Shown: positions 1-12,600, counted from the stretch's first letter. The stretch is 64,000 bases of DNA from Cephalotus follicularis (GCA_001972305.1 BDDD01000076.1:424716-488715); one strand, 5' to 3'. Program-made: numbers and translations. The notes: a model not told the origin generated them from the sequence alone.

Positions 1-2117
1 TCTGGTGGAAAAGGGGCATGTGGCATCAATTGGAGGGAGGAATTCCATCACATGGGCAACTCAAAGGGGACAAAGTCACATGGGTGACATCATTTGGAAC
101 AAGGTGGCATGGTGACTCACCCTATGCATGCTTGCTCTCCAAGCTCTCTCTCTTTGTATAAATATATGTGTAGTTTTAGCTTGAAAATGGTTGGTTTTGC
201 TGAGATATTTCGGCTAAGAGAAGGAAAGGAGGAGTTTAATGCAAGGTAAGGAAACATCAAACTCTTTCATGACAAGTTATTCCTCTGTTGTACTTCCAAA
301 TTATGCAGTAGATTGTTTTATTCATATCTTGATCAATTCTTGATGAAATTTTGAATGGTTTAATGTTTTGGAAACTTTAAGATGTCTCCTTTAACTTTTA
401 CGTTTTATGTATTTATAAATTCTATCTAATTCTTGATGAAAATCTATGTTTAAAATTACTACTCAAGTCCCGTTTTCATATGGAACCTGCAACTTTAAAA
501 ATTCATTGCAGCTTCGTTTCTTAATGGAATTTAATGATTTTTATCTTTCTGAATTTGTTGAAATGTCTACTTTAACTTTTATGTTTTCTCTGGAAATGAC
601 TATGTATATACGAAAAATCTATTTTAGAAAGGTTGTGCAAGGCTGTTTTATAAATGTTTTATGAAATGATTTTATGAATGCATTTGAGTTAATTACTCAA
701 ATGAAGAGAAATGTTTATGAATTATGAAAGAAATGTTATACGATGTTGTTTATGAATGCTTTGAACTGATCACTCAAAGTATTAAAAAATGTTTTATGAA
801 ATGAATTTATGAGAATGAACCACCCTTGGATTGCGATCCAAGGGGAATGAATCCGAGATGGATTAATGTTATGGAGCGAGATGCTCACGGACATGCATGT
901 GATGTAAGTATAGTAATCGGGGAGTGTACAATACCCCGGTGAAGCGGAGTTGAAAGGGTTCATTAAGTTTTTATGAAATGTTCAGATTCATGTGATATGA
1001 TCAGAAAAACAAAATGAATGTGAAATGTTCTGGTTTTACAAAATATACCAGAAAATGATTTTTATGACGTTTTCAAGTATGGCTGGACTATATACCAGCA
1101 TATGTATGATTTAAGAAATGTTCTGATTTTATGAAAAATATCATAAACAATGAATTTCGACAGTAAAAGGTTCTAGTCTTGTAAAACTAGAAGATAATTT
1201 TGAATGATGTTTTGAAATGTATGATAGCAAACGTTTTGATAAAGATTATCAAAAGCAATGGATTTCAATGACGTTTTATGACTATGATCCTTACTGGGCT
1301 ATTTGAGCTCACTCCTTTCAATGTTTTGTTTTCCAATAAAATTTCCAGGAAACGTTGAACGTGTAATTGCGAGCTTTAAAGAAAGTTCGTAAACGAAGTG
1401 TGGGAAAGGAAGTATGTTATGCTATGAAGTTTTGTTTTTAATGTCATGCGTTAATGTTTTCCGCTGTGTAATGTTTATGATAGACGATGTATAGATGTTA
1501 ATGTATGGAAATTAATACTATAGTTTATGATGTTTTCAAGTAAGATGATGATATCCAAAGTCATAGAACATACTTGAGAGTATGAGAAGTTAATGGTAAA
1601 TGTGAGCAATGAGTATGACTATTTTATGATGTGATAAATCTATAATTCCGCTGTGTAATGTTATATGTCAAGTAATGTGTAAATGTAAGGTGCTAGAAAA
1701 GGATTGTTATCATGAAAGCATGATGTATGGTATTGAAAGTTATGGCAAGATTGGGATTATGAGAAATATAAGTATTATAAAGCTTTGCGTTCAAAGTAAC
1801 TATAGTTTGGTCCTGTGAAGTTATTGAATATGATGTGATGTTTCCGCTGAGTAATGATGTTATGTTTTGAAGAGAATCTAAGATAAGATCAATTGTTGTA
1901 ATAAAGATTAGCCATGATAAGCGTATGTAAATTTTGAGTTCTTCATATTTTGGAATTATGAGGTTATCAAATACGATATAACATAGAGATGATTAAATGG
2001 TTAATAGATCGTTAAATGATTAAACGATTTGATGGTTAATGTTTCACCCCCACGTAACGCATCGGATTCTCGAGGCTCGCTTTGAGCATAAAGTGGACTA
2101 GGATCTGGGGCGTTACA
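1..2117 (+). mobile_element. Ty3/gypsy family-A LTR in plus orientation, left end outside the window
   Basis: This long non-coding stretch aligns by eye, in reverse complement, with the family-A LTR at 16669-18568. Shared stretches include the part around 241-320 (ATTATGCAGTAGATTGTTTTAT-like) and the last 80 bases ending GGGGCGTTACA at 2117. A TATA-like box TATAAATA lies at 157-164. Immediately after 2117 the sequence becomes the minus-strand integrase end of element A, with no primer-binding site. It is therefore a 3' LTR or a solo LTR inserted into A, not a 5' LTR. Its strand is opposite to that of A, and the two copies differ at many positions, so it is a separate insertion by a relative. 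The short open frames in it (446-664, 736-963) have no recognisable product. Confidence 0.8.
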
Positions 2118-4698
2118 TATACGCAACCTCTCCGATTCTTTCCAGAATCTCAAATGGTCCAACGTATCGAGGACCGAGCTTTCCCTTCTTTCCAAATCTT
2201 ATAACCCCTTTCCATGGCGATACCTTAAGAAAAACATGATCGCCTACTTCAAACTGTAGCTTTCTCCGTCTTTTATCCGCATAACTCTTCTGTCTGCTTT
2301 GGGCTCTTAAGAGACATTTCCGAATTTTCTTCACCTTCTTGATAGTTATCTGCACCATTTCTGGTCCCAATAACTTCCGTTCTCCTACTTCCTCCCAACA
2401 AATAGGCATTCGACACCTTCGTACATATAGTGCTTCGAAAGGTGCCATTTGTATGCTAGCTTGGAAGCTGTTGTTGTAGGCAAATTCAATTAGAGTGACA
2501 TGCTATTCCCAACTCTCTTGAAAATCTATAACACAGGCTCTTAGCATTTCTTCCAATGTTTGAATAGTCCGTTCTGATTGCCCATCGGTTTGAGGATGGT
2601 ACGCCGTACTAAAATTCAGCCTCGTACCCGAGGCATTTTGTAGACTTTTCCAAAAGCGTGATGTGAAACGGGGATCTCGATTTGAAACTATAGATACAGG
2701 TACGCCATGTAACCTGATAATCTCTTGTTCATAAATCCTTGCCAACTGACTCAATGAATGACTGTCCTTGATCGATAGAAAATGAGCAGATTTTGTTAAT
2801 CGATCCACAATCACCCATATTGCATTATTCCCTTTTGCTGACCTTGGATGTCTGGTTACAAAGTCCATACTGATATGTTCCCACTTCCATTCAGGTATGG
2901 GAAGCGACTGCAGAGTCCCCTTTGGCAACTGATGTTCAGCCTTCACTTGTTGACAAAAAAGACATCTTGACACAAAGTCCGCAATTTCTCTTTTCATATT
3001 ATTCCACCAATATAAGTCTCGTGAATTCCTATACATCTTTGTACTTCCAGGATGAACTGAGAAATTTGAACTATGTGCTTCCTTCAATACTTCATTCTAC
3101 AAGTCTGCATTAGATGTGACGCATAATCTTGAATCAAATCTCAGAACGCCGTCAACTCCCAAATTAAAACTTGACATTTTTCCATTCCGCTTTTGGTCTG
3201 CTATCTCCTTCAATTCTAGATCCTCAAACTGACTTTGCCTTATTCTTTCAACCAGAGAGGGTTGAGCTATAACTTGAGATAAGAAAGCTTTTCTCGTTGT
3301 CTTCTCACTTCCAAATTCATCCTTTGGAAATCCCTTATCAATTCTTCCTGTGAGGTGATCATCATAGCCAAATTCCCCGTGCTCTTTCGACTCAGGGCAT
3401 CTGCCACCACATTTGCTTTTCTCTGATGGTACTGAATAGTGCAGTCGTAATCCTTAATAAGTTCTAACAATCTCCTTTGCCTCATGTTTAACTCCTTCTG
3501 TGTGAAAATATATTTGAGGCTTTTGTGATCGGTGAAGATTTCACCTTTCTCTCCATATAGATAGCGCCTCCAAATCTTTAGCGTGAAGATAACTACAGCC
3601 AATTCCAAATCATGGGTAGGATAGTTCTGTTCATGTGCTTTAAGTTGTCGAGAAGCGTAAGCGATTACTTTCCCTTGTTGCATCAGCACACAACCCAGTC
3701 CTTTACGAGATGCATCACTATACACTACATAACCTTCTGATCCCGAGGGTAAAGCTAATATCGGGGTATTCATCAACCTCCTTTTCAACTCCAAGAAACT
3801 TCTTTTGCATTGGTCAGACCACTCGAATTTGATATTTTTTTGCGTCAACCTTGTGAGGGGGTTGGCAATGCGAGATAATTTTTTGACAAACCTTCTATAG
3901 CAGCCGGCCAATCCCAAGGAGCTTCGTATCTCGGCTACCATTGTTGGTCACTTCCATTCTAATATCGTTTCTGTCTTGGCAGGGTCTACTGAAATACCTT
4001 CCCGTGTGATCACATGTCCCAAGAAGGATACCTCCTCTATCCAAAACTAGCATTTACTGAACTTATCATAGAGCTGTTCCTTCCGCAGTATTTGTAACAC
4101 ACGGGTTAAATGCTCCTCATGCTCCTCTCGACTCCTTGAGTATACTAGTATGTCGTCGATGAAGACTATCACGAACTAATCCAAAAATTCACTGAATATT
4201 CTGTTCATCAATTCCATAAATACTGCTGGAGCATTCGGTAATCCAAACGACATTATTAAAAACTCAAAATGTCCATATCTTGTTTGGAAAGGAGTTTTTG
4301 GTATATCATCTTTCTTGACCTTCACTTGATGGTAGCCCAATCGAAGATCAATCTTTAAGAAGTATCGAGCATTCATGAGTTGATCAAACAAGTTGTTGAT
4401 CATTGGTAGTGGGTATTTATTCTTGATGGTGACTCTATTCAGTTCTCAATAATCTATATAGAGTCTCATTGTCCAATCTTTCTTCTTTACGAACAGTACC
4501 GGTGCACCCCATGGTGATACACTTGGCCGAATAAATCATTTATCCAAAATTTCTTGCAAGTGATTCTTCAATTCTTTCAATTCAGCTGTTGCCATACGAT
4601 AAGGACTCTTCGAAATAGGGGCCGTTCCAGGTACCGGGTTGATTGCAAATTCTACTTCCCAATCCGGTGGTATACCAGGTAAATCTTCAGGAAATACA
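2118..4698 (-). pseudogene. pol: Element A pol: reverse transcriptase, RNase H and integrase, degraded
   Basis: On the minus strand the conserved block before the RT is at about 4550-4698. The RT palm is at 4140-4403, with catalytic FIDD near 4150-4165. RNase H is at about 3370-3840 (DASRKG, TDHKSL). The integrase runs 3087 to 2118: a zinc-binding HHCC segment ending CLFCQQ, catalytic D in MDF, D in SNRD and E in TDGQSE, then the C-terminal GPFEILERIGEVAY. The frame is broken by stops and shifts near 4536, 4174, 3945, 3266 and 2500, so no working polyprotein remains. The C-terminus ends abruptly at 2118 where the family-A LTR begins. The domain order RT-RH-INT is diagnostic of Ty3/gypsy. Placement in Tekay/Del is inferred from the similarity of INT and gag to the other elements here. 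Confidence 0.9.
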
Positions 4699-4939
4699 TG
4701 TTGGAAATTGGGAAGGCAGCGAAAGAAAAACATTTATGCACATTAGGGTTACGGGTGCACAATTTCAAAATTTGAGTTTCGGTGAAGGAACCACTCATAA
4801 CCAATTCCCGTAAAAGCCCCAATTTCATCCTAGGATCTCTAATTGGACATTTAAAGGAACCTATGACAGGTTACAAAGCATGCAAGGTTCAGATTTTTCA
4901 AGGGAACCCTATCCCTACAATTTTTAGACCCGTGACAAT

Positions 4940-4950
4940 TGGTATCAGAG
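4940..4950 (+). other. Primer-binding site of element E (initiator tRNA-Met type)
   Basis: TGGTATCAGAG lies two bases after the LTR end GTGACA (4937). This is the standard complement of the 3' end of plant initiator tRNA-Met used to prime minus-strand DNA synthesis. It fixes the 5' LTR end and the plus orientation of E. Confidence 0.9.
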
Positions 4951-4983
4951 ACAAGGGTTACGGTCATGACCCAATCGGAGAGC

Positions 4984-6000
4984 ATGGATGCTATTCGAGA
5001 TAGATTGCGGAGACTCAAAATTATGGTTGGTTAACCACAGATTGAGGACCCGGCGGATAATCTTACTGCCCGTTTGGAAGACCTTGTTTCTGGAGTAACA
5101 GTCATTCAAAATTCACACAATGAATTATTGGGCAAGACGGATGAAAGGTTCAAGCAGTTGTGCTTGACATGATCTCATTTACGGATGAGTTGAGAAAGAG
5201 CGTGGAGCTAAATTGGGAGGACATTTCTCTATTGAAAAAGGCCCTCCATGGTGGTCCTTCGAGAGCGGAGGGTGCTTCAAACAAATTCAGGGTTCCTGAA
5301 CCCAAGCAATTCAGCGGAAAGCGTGACGCTAAAGAGTTGGAGAACTTCTTGTGGGATATGGAGTCGTATTTCCAGGCCATACGAGTACCCGGGGAGGAAA
5401 AGGTTTCCATAACCAGCATGTATCTCGCTGGGGATGCGAAATTATGGTGGCGAACAAGGGTACAAGACGATGCTAGTTCCGGAAGACCAAGAATCGAGAC
5501 TTGGCCAGTCTTGGTTAAAGAATTGAAGGATCAATTCCTTCCAAACAACACATCATGGTTGGCGCGGGAATCACTCAAAAAGCTCAAATAGACGGGTTCG
5601 GTTAGAGATTACGTCAAGGAGTTCAGTTCTCTTTTGCTAGATATAAAAGATATGTCCGAAGCGGACACGCTATTTAACTTCCTATCCGGTATGCGGCCTT
5701 GGGCGCAAACGGAGTTGCGCAGGAAAAATGTTCAAGACCTACCCTCGGCAATGTCGGCAGCCGATGCCTTAGTCGATTTCAGAATGTTAAAGTCAGGTGA
5801 TGGGCCTTCTAGTAGTGGCAAGGCCAAACCAAAGGAGAAGGGCAAGGAAAAGAAGGACAAGGGCGCTGGGAAGAAGTGCAATGATTTTTCAGGCAAGGGT
5901 AAGGCAAAATTATCGGAAGAATGGAAAGAAAAGAAAGCTAATAGTGGATGCTTCATTTGCGAAGGTCCACATCGTGCCAGGGACTGCCCTAGGTGAGGTG
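4984..6000 (+). pseudogene. gag: Element E gag (capsid and nucleocapsid), broken
   Basis: The ATG at 4984 opens a frame that hits TAA at 5032 and then shifts near 5158. The main capsid frame is 5160-5591 (about residues 50-110: RVPEPKQFSG, WDMESYF, GDAKLWWRTR). After a TAG at 5589 the frame continues at 5634-5996 with a lysine-rich stretch and one zinc knuckle, CFICEGPHRARDC (C-x2-C-x3-H-x4-C), at about 5950-5988. A TGA at 5997 then separates it from the protease in the same frame. The retrotransposon gag fold and zinc knuckle package the RNA. This copy cannot make a continuous product. Confidence 0.85.
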
Positions 6001-6011
6001 CACTGAATGCG

Positions 6012-6614
6012 ATGATGGTTCAAGGTGAACATGGAGGTAACACAGATTCGGAGGCCCCTACTCGAGTTGCCTCATTGCAGCTGATCAATGCACTTAGAGC
6101 AGTGCCACTATCAGGCCTGCTTTATGTTAATTTGAGGGTTCAAGGACAGCGAGTCTCAGCTATGGTGGACACTGGGGCTACACATAGCTTCTTGGCAGAG
6201 AGGATGGTAACTCAGCTGGGCTTGAAGGTGGACAAGCACGGCAGTAGAATCAAGGCAGTAAACTCCCAAGCCCAGGCAGTGGCTGGTATGGCACACGGGG
6301 TGCAAATTGCTATGGGAGAGTGGGCTGGCAAAATCGATCTCATGGTGGTACCGCTGGACGATTTTGACTTGATCTTGGGAAATAACTTCTTTGTGACGGA
6401 GAAGGTACTTATCATGCCTCATCTTTGTGGTATTTTTATTACTAATGAAAGAAATCCTTGTTTTGTGCCGGGGTACAATTTGGCTACGGATAGGCCACGG
6501 GGAGAGAAAAGCAAAGCGGAAACTTTGTCCGCAATGCAATTGGCCCGAGGACTGAAAAAGGGTCGAATGACGTATCTTGCGTCATTAGTTGAAGTAAATC
6601 TGAGGAGGAAGTGA
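6012..6614 (+). CDS. Element E aspartic protease segment
   Basis: A 200-residue open frame in the same phase as gag. The protease active site reads VDTGATHSF at about 6166-6192, with FDLILGNNF downstream as the second hallmark of retroviral-type aspartic proteases. The enzyme would cut the gag-pol polyprotein inside the virus-like particle. The frame ends in TGA at 6612-6614, overlapping the ATG of the RT frame at 6614 (TGATG), so pol lies in the minus-one frame. This may be decay or a real expression device; most chromoviruses have one continuous gag-pol frame, so decay is the default reading. Confidence 0.8.
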   Translation: MMVQGEHGGNTDSEAPTRVASLQLINALRAVPLSGLLYVNLRVQGQRVSAMVDTGATHSFLAERMVTQLGLKVDKHGSRIKAVNSQAQAVAGMAHGVQIAMGEWAGKIDLMVVPLDDFDLILGNNFFVTEKVLIMPHLCGIFITNERNPCFVPGYNLATDRPRGEKSKAETLSAMQLARGLKKGRMTYLASLVEVNLRRK

Positions 6615-7903
6615 TGGCTCCTACCGAAGTTGTCAAGTTGCTAGAAGAGTTCAAAGACATCATGCCTTTGGAACTACCGGATGGCTTACCCCCTAGGCGT
6701 GGGGTTGATCACAAGATTGAATTAATTCCTGGCTCAAGGGCACCTGCGAAGGCACCCTACAGAATGTCTCCAAAAGATCTTGAGGAGTTACGGAAACAAT
6801 TGGGGGAGTTGGTTGCGGCAGGAAAAATACAGCCGTCAAAGGCACCATATGGGGTGCCAGTTTTATTCCAGGAGAAGCAAGATGGGACTTTGCGGCTATG
6901 TGTGGATTACCGTGGGTTGAACAAGGTAACCATCAAAAACAAATACCCAGTTCCCTTAATTTCAGATTTATTTGATAGGCTGTTCAGGGCTACTTACTTC
7001 ACCAAATTGGACTTACGGTCGGGATATTGGAAAGTAAGAATAGCAGCGGGAGATGAACCAAAGACAACGATGGTCACTCGGTATGGGAGTTTTGAATTTC
7101 TGGTCATGCCATTCGGCTTGACCAATGCACCAACAACTTTTTGCAATTTAATGAATGATTTATTCCATGAGTTTTTAGATAAATTCGTAGTAGTTTATCT
7201 AGACGATATTGAAATTTATAGTGAGACGTACGAAGCTCACTTGGTGAACCTTAGACCAGTCCTCTCTCGGTTGAGAGAAAATTCTTTGTATGTAAAGAAA
7301 GAAAAATGTGAATTCTGTAAAATGGAGATACGGTTTCTGGGCCACATTGTAGGCAGTGGTGAAGTGCGGATGGATCAGTGGAAGATTCAAGCCATTGCGG
7401 AATGGCCCATGCCAACCAAAGTAACGGAATTGCGGAGCTTCCTTGGGTTGGCTAACTATTACAGAAAATTTATCGCAGGTTACTCAAAAAAGGTGGCATG
7501 CTTGACGGATTTACTCAAGAAAGACAAGCCATGGCGATGGGATGAAGCATGCCAGGTTGCGTTTGGTAAAGTCAGAGACGCCATTATTTCGGAGCCTGTC
7601 CTAAAGCTACCGAATTTTGACAAGCCTTTCGAAGTTCACACGGATGCATCGGACAAAGCTGTTGGCGGAGTCCTGGTCCAGGAGGGGCATCCTGTGGCAT
7701 TTGAGAGCTGGAAACTTAAGGAAGCAGAACAGAAATACTCAGCCCATGAGAAGGAAATGCTGGCCGTTGTACATTACCTGCGGGTGTGGAGAGTATACTT
7801 ACTTGGCACAAGGTTTGTAGTCAAAACTGATAATGTGGCTAACACTTTCTTTAAGACGCAGAAAAAATTATCAGCCAGGCAAGCACGTTCTGGCCGAGTA
7901 TGA
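6611..7903 (+). CDS. pol: Element E reverse transcriptase-RNase H, longest intact pol frame in the window
   Basis: A 430-residue open frame. It has the pre-RT segment ([13 protein letters not shown], about residues 22-34), the RT fingers and palm ([19 protein letters not shown], about 137-145; FGLTNAP, about 173; YLDDIEIYS near 195, with the two catalytic aspartates present), and a thumb ending SFLGLANYY. The RNase H start is [11 protein letters not shown] (about 345-355), with the ExxA...TDN pattern near 410. It copies the element RNA into DNA. A small deletion just after ARQAR at about 7894 shifts the frame inside RNase H and moves the rest ([21 protein letters not shown]) to the frame at 7833-8312. 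Apart from that the RT looks nearly intact, which suggests E is younger than A. Confidence 0.9.
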   Translation: MMAPTEVVKLLEEFKDIMPLELPDGLPPRRGVDHKIELIPGSRAPAKAPYRMSPKDLEELRKQLGELVAAGKIQPSKAPYGVPVLFQEKQDGTLRLCVDYRGLNKVTIKNKYPVPLISDLFDRLFRATYFTKLDLRSGYWKVRIAAGDEPKTTMVTRYGSFEFLVMPFGLTNAPTTFCNLMNDLFHEFLDKFVVVYLDDIEIYSETYEAHLVNLRPVLSRLRENSLYVKKEKCEFCKMEIRFLGHIVGSGEVRMDQWKIQAIAEWPMPTKVTELRSFLGLANYYRKFIAGYSKKVACLTDLLKKDKPWRWDEACQVAFGKVRDAIISEPVLKLPNFDKPFEVHTDASDKAVGGVLVQEGHPVAFESWKLKEAEQKYSAHEKEMLAVVHYLRVWRVYLLGTRFVVKTDNVANTFFKTQKKLSARQARSGRV

Positions 7904-9205
7904 CTTTGAATGGGAGCATAAGCCTGGGAGGCACAACCAGGTTGCAGATGCTCTTAGCCGCAAGGGAGTTTTGGAGACTCTTGCGGCTATTTCTCGTGTG
8001 GAGACAGATTTTGTAGAGAAGGTTCGAAACATTTCTAATTCCGATGCATGTTACACAAAGATGGCACAACAGGTGAGGGAAGGCCTGGTGCGACGTTATT
8101 GGTTGGAGGCAGACCTATTATATGCTACAGGAGGCAGATTGTTTGTTCCTAATGGTGGAGGATTGCGGCAGCAATTATTGAGGGAGACACATGACTCCCA
8201 ATGGGCTGGGCACCCAGGGGTGAAACGGATGCATGCTTTGCTGGCCAGGTCCTTTATATGGCCGAAGATAGAAGATGACGTAGAAGCATATGTCAAGTCT
8301 TGCTTGGTGTGATAGCAAGACAAAGTGGACCGCCAGAAGGAGGCAGGCTTGCTCCAGCCCTTACCTATTCCGGAGAAGCCGTGGGTTTCGGTTTCAATGG
8401 ACTTCATCAGCGGGTTTCCAAAGGTACAAGACTTCTCTTCGGTTATGGTTGTGGTTGACCGTTTTTCCAAATATGCAGTCTTTGTGGTAGCACCAAAAGT
8501 GTGTACAGCCGAGGTAGTGGCTGACCTCTTCTATTGGAATGTGGTGAAACATTTTGGGGTACCAGCAGATATAATCAGCGATAGGGATGCTCGCTTCACA
8601 GGACGTTTTTGGATGTGCTTGTTCAATTTGATGAGATCCGAATTGAAATTTTCCACAGCAAACCATCCTCAAACGGATGGACAAACCGAAAGAATCAATG
8701 GGTTATTGGAGGACTACTTGCGGCACTATGTCACAGCCAGCCAAAAGAATTGGTTAGACCTTCTGGACAGTGCCCGATTTTGCTATAATCTTCATCAATC
8801 TTCTGCAACAGGTTATAGTCCGTTTGAACTTGCTACGGGGCATCAGCCACTTACTCCACAAGAAGTGGCCTTGCAAAAGACAGGGGGTCAATGTCCTGCG
8901 GCTTATAGGTTCGCACGGGACAGGCAGGAAAAATTAGAGGATGCTAGAGATAGCCTGGCCAAGGCGGCTAGGAGAATGAAGAAAATGCGGATCGGGGCAG
9001 AAGGTTTGTAGAATTTAAAATTGGTGAGAAGGTGATGTTGAAGCTGACTCCACAGATGTGGAAGAAAATCAACAGCAAGAAGGTACACAGGGGGTTAATT
9101 CCAAAGTATGATGGGCCTTTCGAAATAATGAAGAAGGTGGGGAACGTGGCTTATCGGTTGCACCTTCCGGAGCGGTTCAAATTACATCCTACATTCCATG
9201 CACAC
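7904..9205 (+). pseudogene. pol: Element E RNase H end and integrase, broken
   Basis: The RNase H tail (VADALSRK) is followed by the integrase zinc segment with its two histidines (HDSQWAGHPG) and the first cysteine of the pair (KSCLV). Two stops, TGA TAG at about 8311-8316, fall exactly where the second cysteine is expected. The catalytic core continues at 8325-9011: D in MDFISGFP, D in SDRDARF, and E in TDGQTER. A frameshift at about 9011 moves the C-terminal DNA-binding part (GPFEIMKKVGNVAYRL) to 9032-9205. The text stops at HPTFHA, so no chromodomain can be seen. Confidence 0.88.
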
Positions 9206-9659
9206 GCACCCTAATTGATTCACCATAAAATCCAAACCATAAAACCCTACCCTAAGGGTTTGAAAACACATAAAACCTGCACAACAAGGCCTGCAAAAAC
9301 AGGGGCAATGGCTCGGCAAAGCCATTGCAACCAACTCACACACCACTTGCAAAAGGAAGCAAGGAGATCATAGAAAATTTTGCCAATTGTTCTTTACTCC
9401 TTCACTCCAAGTTTGTGTGATGATCCAAGTTGATTTCGAAGCTTTCCTCCTTCACAAAAGATGCTCCCAAAGAGATGGCAAGAGACTTTTGGGAAGGTGT
9501 TTAGGCTAATACTCAAACCTAAAAACTATACTCAAAGTAGGTAGAGCTTAAAATGAAAACCCATCCTAATAAGAGTTACGGAGGGTTAGAGGAGGGTTCT
9601 TTTTGCTTCTTTCTTATTAAGCTTTGGAGCTCATGAACTCCATTAATGGAGACCTTCAA
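9206..9659 (-). mobile_element. Middle piece of the copia solo LTR
   Basis: About 450 bases without a reading frame between the truncated element E and solo LTR F1. Motifs such as AAACCCTA, a CCATGGC-free A-rich leader and TCTTATTAAG resemble the leader part of the copia LTR at about 50200-50450. Assignment rests on position between two pieces of the same solo LTR and on weak similarity. Confidence 0.55.
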
Positions 9660-12600
9660 TGACACGCCCCTTTCCCGAGCACCCCCGTCCGAGGACAGCC
9701 GTGCCAGGTGGAAGGATCCCTCACTTGGATCCCTAACCAACCCGAACAACAACAAAGGCTAACGCTAAAGCCAGGGCAGGCGTTAAAAACACGCTGTCGA
9801 GGAGAGCCGCGCTCCCCAGGCCAAACTCTCCCAAGGCCAAACGCTCCCAAGGCATAGAAACAGGAAATGCCCGAGCATGAAGGAACAAGGAAGGAAGGGT
9901 AAAACCGTAAAAAAGAACCCTTACTTAACTATCCCCAAAGCTCATCGTAACTAAAGAAAACGCGCACAACACCCATTTAGCAAACGCACCGTTTAGCTAA
10001 GGGGACACACAAGCACGCGCCAGGCCAACACCCTATTCTAAGACATACCTTCCCAGAATGAGCCATCCTCAGGCATGTCCTCATTGGACGGCCTCCCCGG
10101 GCATGACCCACACAAACAAGGATATGCCCGGGCACAAGAAAACAACAAAGTTAAACCTGAGGCTAAGCCTGGGATCAACACAAGGGCTCGGGGACAAACA
10201 CCAAGCACATGGGACAACCACCCGAGGTCCCACCAACGCTCGAACTACACTACGGAGATGAAAACTCACCCCGGCCAGGTACCCAGGGGATCCACTAGGG
10301 CTCACCCACCAAAACGTCTCCAGGGACCGAGCTGGTTCGAGGTCGAGAGGTCGAGCAAAACTAAAGAAAACTGTTTATACCCACTTAACGCCTACGGCAT
10401 GCCCGTGGACAACACCCGGGGACGCCACCAAACCCCAGCTTAGGGTTAATCAACCCGATCTATGAAGTCAACCTAGGGTTTGACCAAACATGAACATAGC
10501 CACCCCTCTCCTGGCATCTCTGCAGAGGTGCCACACATACACACAAGGGCCCGGGGAGAAACACTGAAGTTTCACCAAGGCCAGGGCTGGGGAGACTTGC
10601 TCCTCTACCCAGGGTCAAACAATCCCCGAACACATACGTCATCCCTGCACACCCAAACACTTAGCAAAACAACGCTGGGGCTGGGAAAACATCAAAATAA
10701 CAAGTATATAAAACAAGAAAATGAATTATATACACGATCCCGGGCAAAATACCAAGGACGCCAAACATCCAAGAGTTATACACATGTTTGCAAGAAGAAG
10801 GTTTTACAAGGCATAGATATTAACAAGATCTATACAAAAAAAAAACCCCAAGAATGTCCCGAAATGCATGAAGGTGCTCCTGGCCTAGGAGCTATCCTAA
10901 GGTGCTGCGTCCGGCATCTACCTCTCTCAACAAGCTGTCCTTAGTGGATCTCAAGAACACTGCTGCCCGCTCCCTCTGCACACAAAACTGATTGGGGATT
11001 AGTCCAACTGACTAGTGAGTAAGATCAAGGAATATCCTGGGCAAACCCACTTTCACCGGGGTGCGAAGAGCCAATGAGAAACGTGCCTTGCCCCAACTGG
11101 GCCAAAGGACAACCCATATCCACTACTTAACAAACAAGGCAGGGGTGAAAATATACAGGGATATCAACAAAAGGAGAGCCCGAGGAGACGTCAGAGCTAC
11201 CAACTCAATGACTGACCTCAAGGGAAGAAGATAAACAACAATTTATAAGTCAGAACATGCCAGGGATCCAAGGATCAACAGAAGATCAACTCTAAGGATC
11301 AACAATGATCAAGGGGACTACTGGTACTGTATCAATCACAAGCACATTCCACACACGCACATGCACACATCAAACTCACACACTTCCATAGCCGGAACCA
11401 CCTCGGCAGCATAAATAACAACTCTGTTGACGTTCTATCAACTCGGTCATGGGCTACAGGATTGAACGCATCCCTCATATACTCATATAGATACCTACTT
11501 CCAGAGCACCGTATGAACATTGGTAGAAGGGCTACGCAATCTCTCCTCCCCCGGTAATCACACGTTGCCGCACCTTACAACATGAACCTCGATCGAGGGG
11601 CTACGCAATCCCACCCCCATCGGCAATCATGAGCTCAGCACTACACCAGGTGAACCTTGATCGAGAAGCTACCTCGTCGGCAATCACATAGCGTTAGTAT
11701 CGTCCAAGGGGCCCGCGAATCACTGCTCAACTCCACCCTTGACGAGATAACAGGGGAGAACCTCGGCTTAGAGGTAAGTGTATCACCACTTAGACCATCT
11801 CGTGCTGGCAATCTCATACATAACCAAGAAAGCAATGCCCAGTAACCAGTACCCGAGGACAACAACACATGATATCAAATAAAGCATGAATACTTAAACA
11901 GAAAAGGGAAACAACAAGTTCAACCCATGCATTGAGCCCACAGCTCGAAAGCAACAGTATTCACATTCAATATCAACCAGATGACAGGAGAAGAAGTCCT
12001 AGTGAAAAATAATATCATGGAAGGGTATATGAACAATAAACTCTCAGTTATCAATTGATAGAAAGAAGAACATCCCACTCACTAGTATCAACAGCTTTCA
12101 CAGCTAGCTTCCTTGTTGCGTGGGCTCAGTGCCTAGATCTTCCTCTGTAAGACCAACACACAACAACGCTTAGCTACAATGAACAACATCTCTGAAGGTA
12201 TATATGAACCACATACAACCATGAAAACCAAGGCGAAGCTCTTCCTCGGCCTCAAAGATCGTGTCTGCACCAACCATGCGACTCACCAGCACGTACTGAG
12301 GAGAACACTCACCTGCTAGACGCTTAGACGGGTGAAAGAAAGTTCCAACCTCAAACAGCGCTCAAATATTCAGAAGAAAGATGAAGAAGAAAGATGAAAG
12401 ATGAAGGCTCACTCTCCCAAATGCTTCTTCAGGCGTGATAAGATGGATATGATATCTGCCAAAGTCAACTATCAAGCTTCCTAAGCAAGCTTTGCACATA
12501 TCCCAACACCATCTAAACAACTCTTATCTCTTAACCCATCATATAACCTTTGGGACTCCACCAAGCCCAACTGAAAGCAACACTTACCCAAGAAGAGAAT

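Larger units (their letters stand above)
4765..9205 (+). mobile_element. Ty3/gypsy element E, plus strand, 3' LTR missing
   Basis: A short 5' LTR tail ends GACCCGTGACA at 4937. A primer-binding site follows, then gag, protease, RT-RNase H and integrase in order on the plus strand. The left limit near 4765 is a guess because the LTR start is not recognisable. The right limit near 9205 is where the integrase C-terminal reading frame (PERFKLHPTFHA) stops and copia LTR-like sequence begins. No second copy of the LTR tail is found downstream. The 3' LTR was therefore lost by deletion, or the copy is 3'-truncated. Its RT and integrase differ clearly from those of A, B and D, so it is a separate chromovirus-like lineage, possibly Galadriel- or Reina-like. 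Confidence 0.75.

Noticed and set aside
446..963. Possible host gene fragments in the left LTR
   Set aside because: The region aligns with the other family-A LTR and the frames have low-complexity AT-rich composition.
5150..5419. Minus-strand frame over E gag
   Set aside because: It is the antisense shadow of the capsid frame.
9656..10944. Several open frames of 60-154 codons in F1
   Set aside because: F2 does not keep the same frames or residues, and GC-rich LTR sequence gives chance frames.
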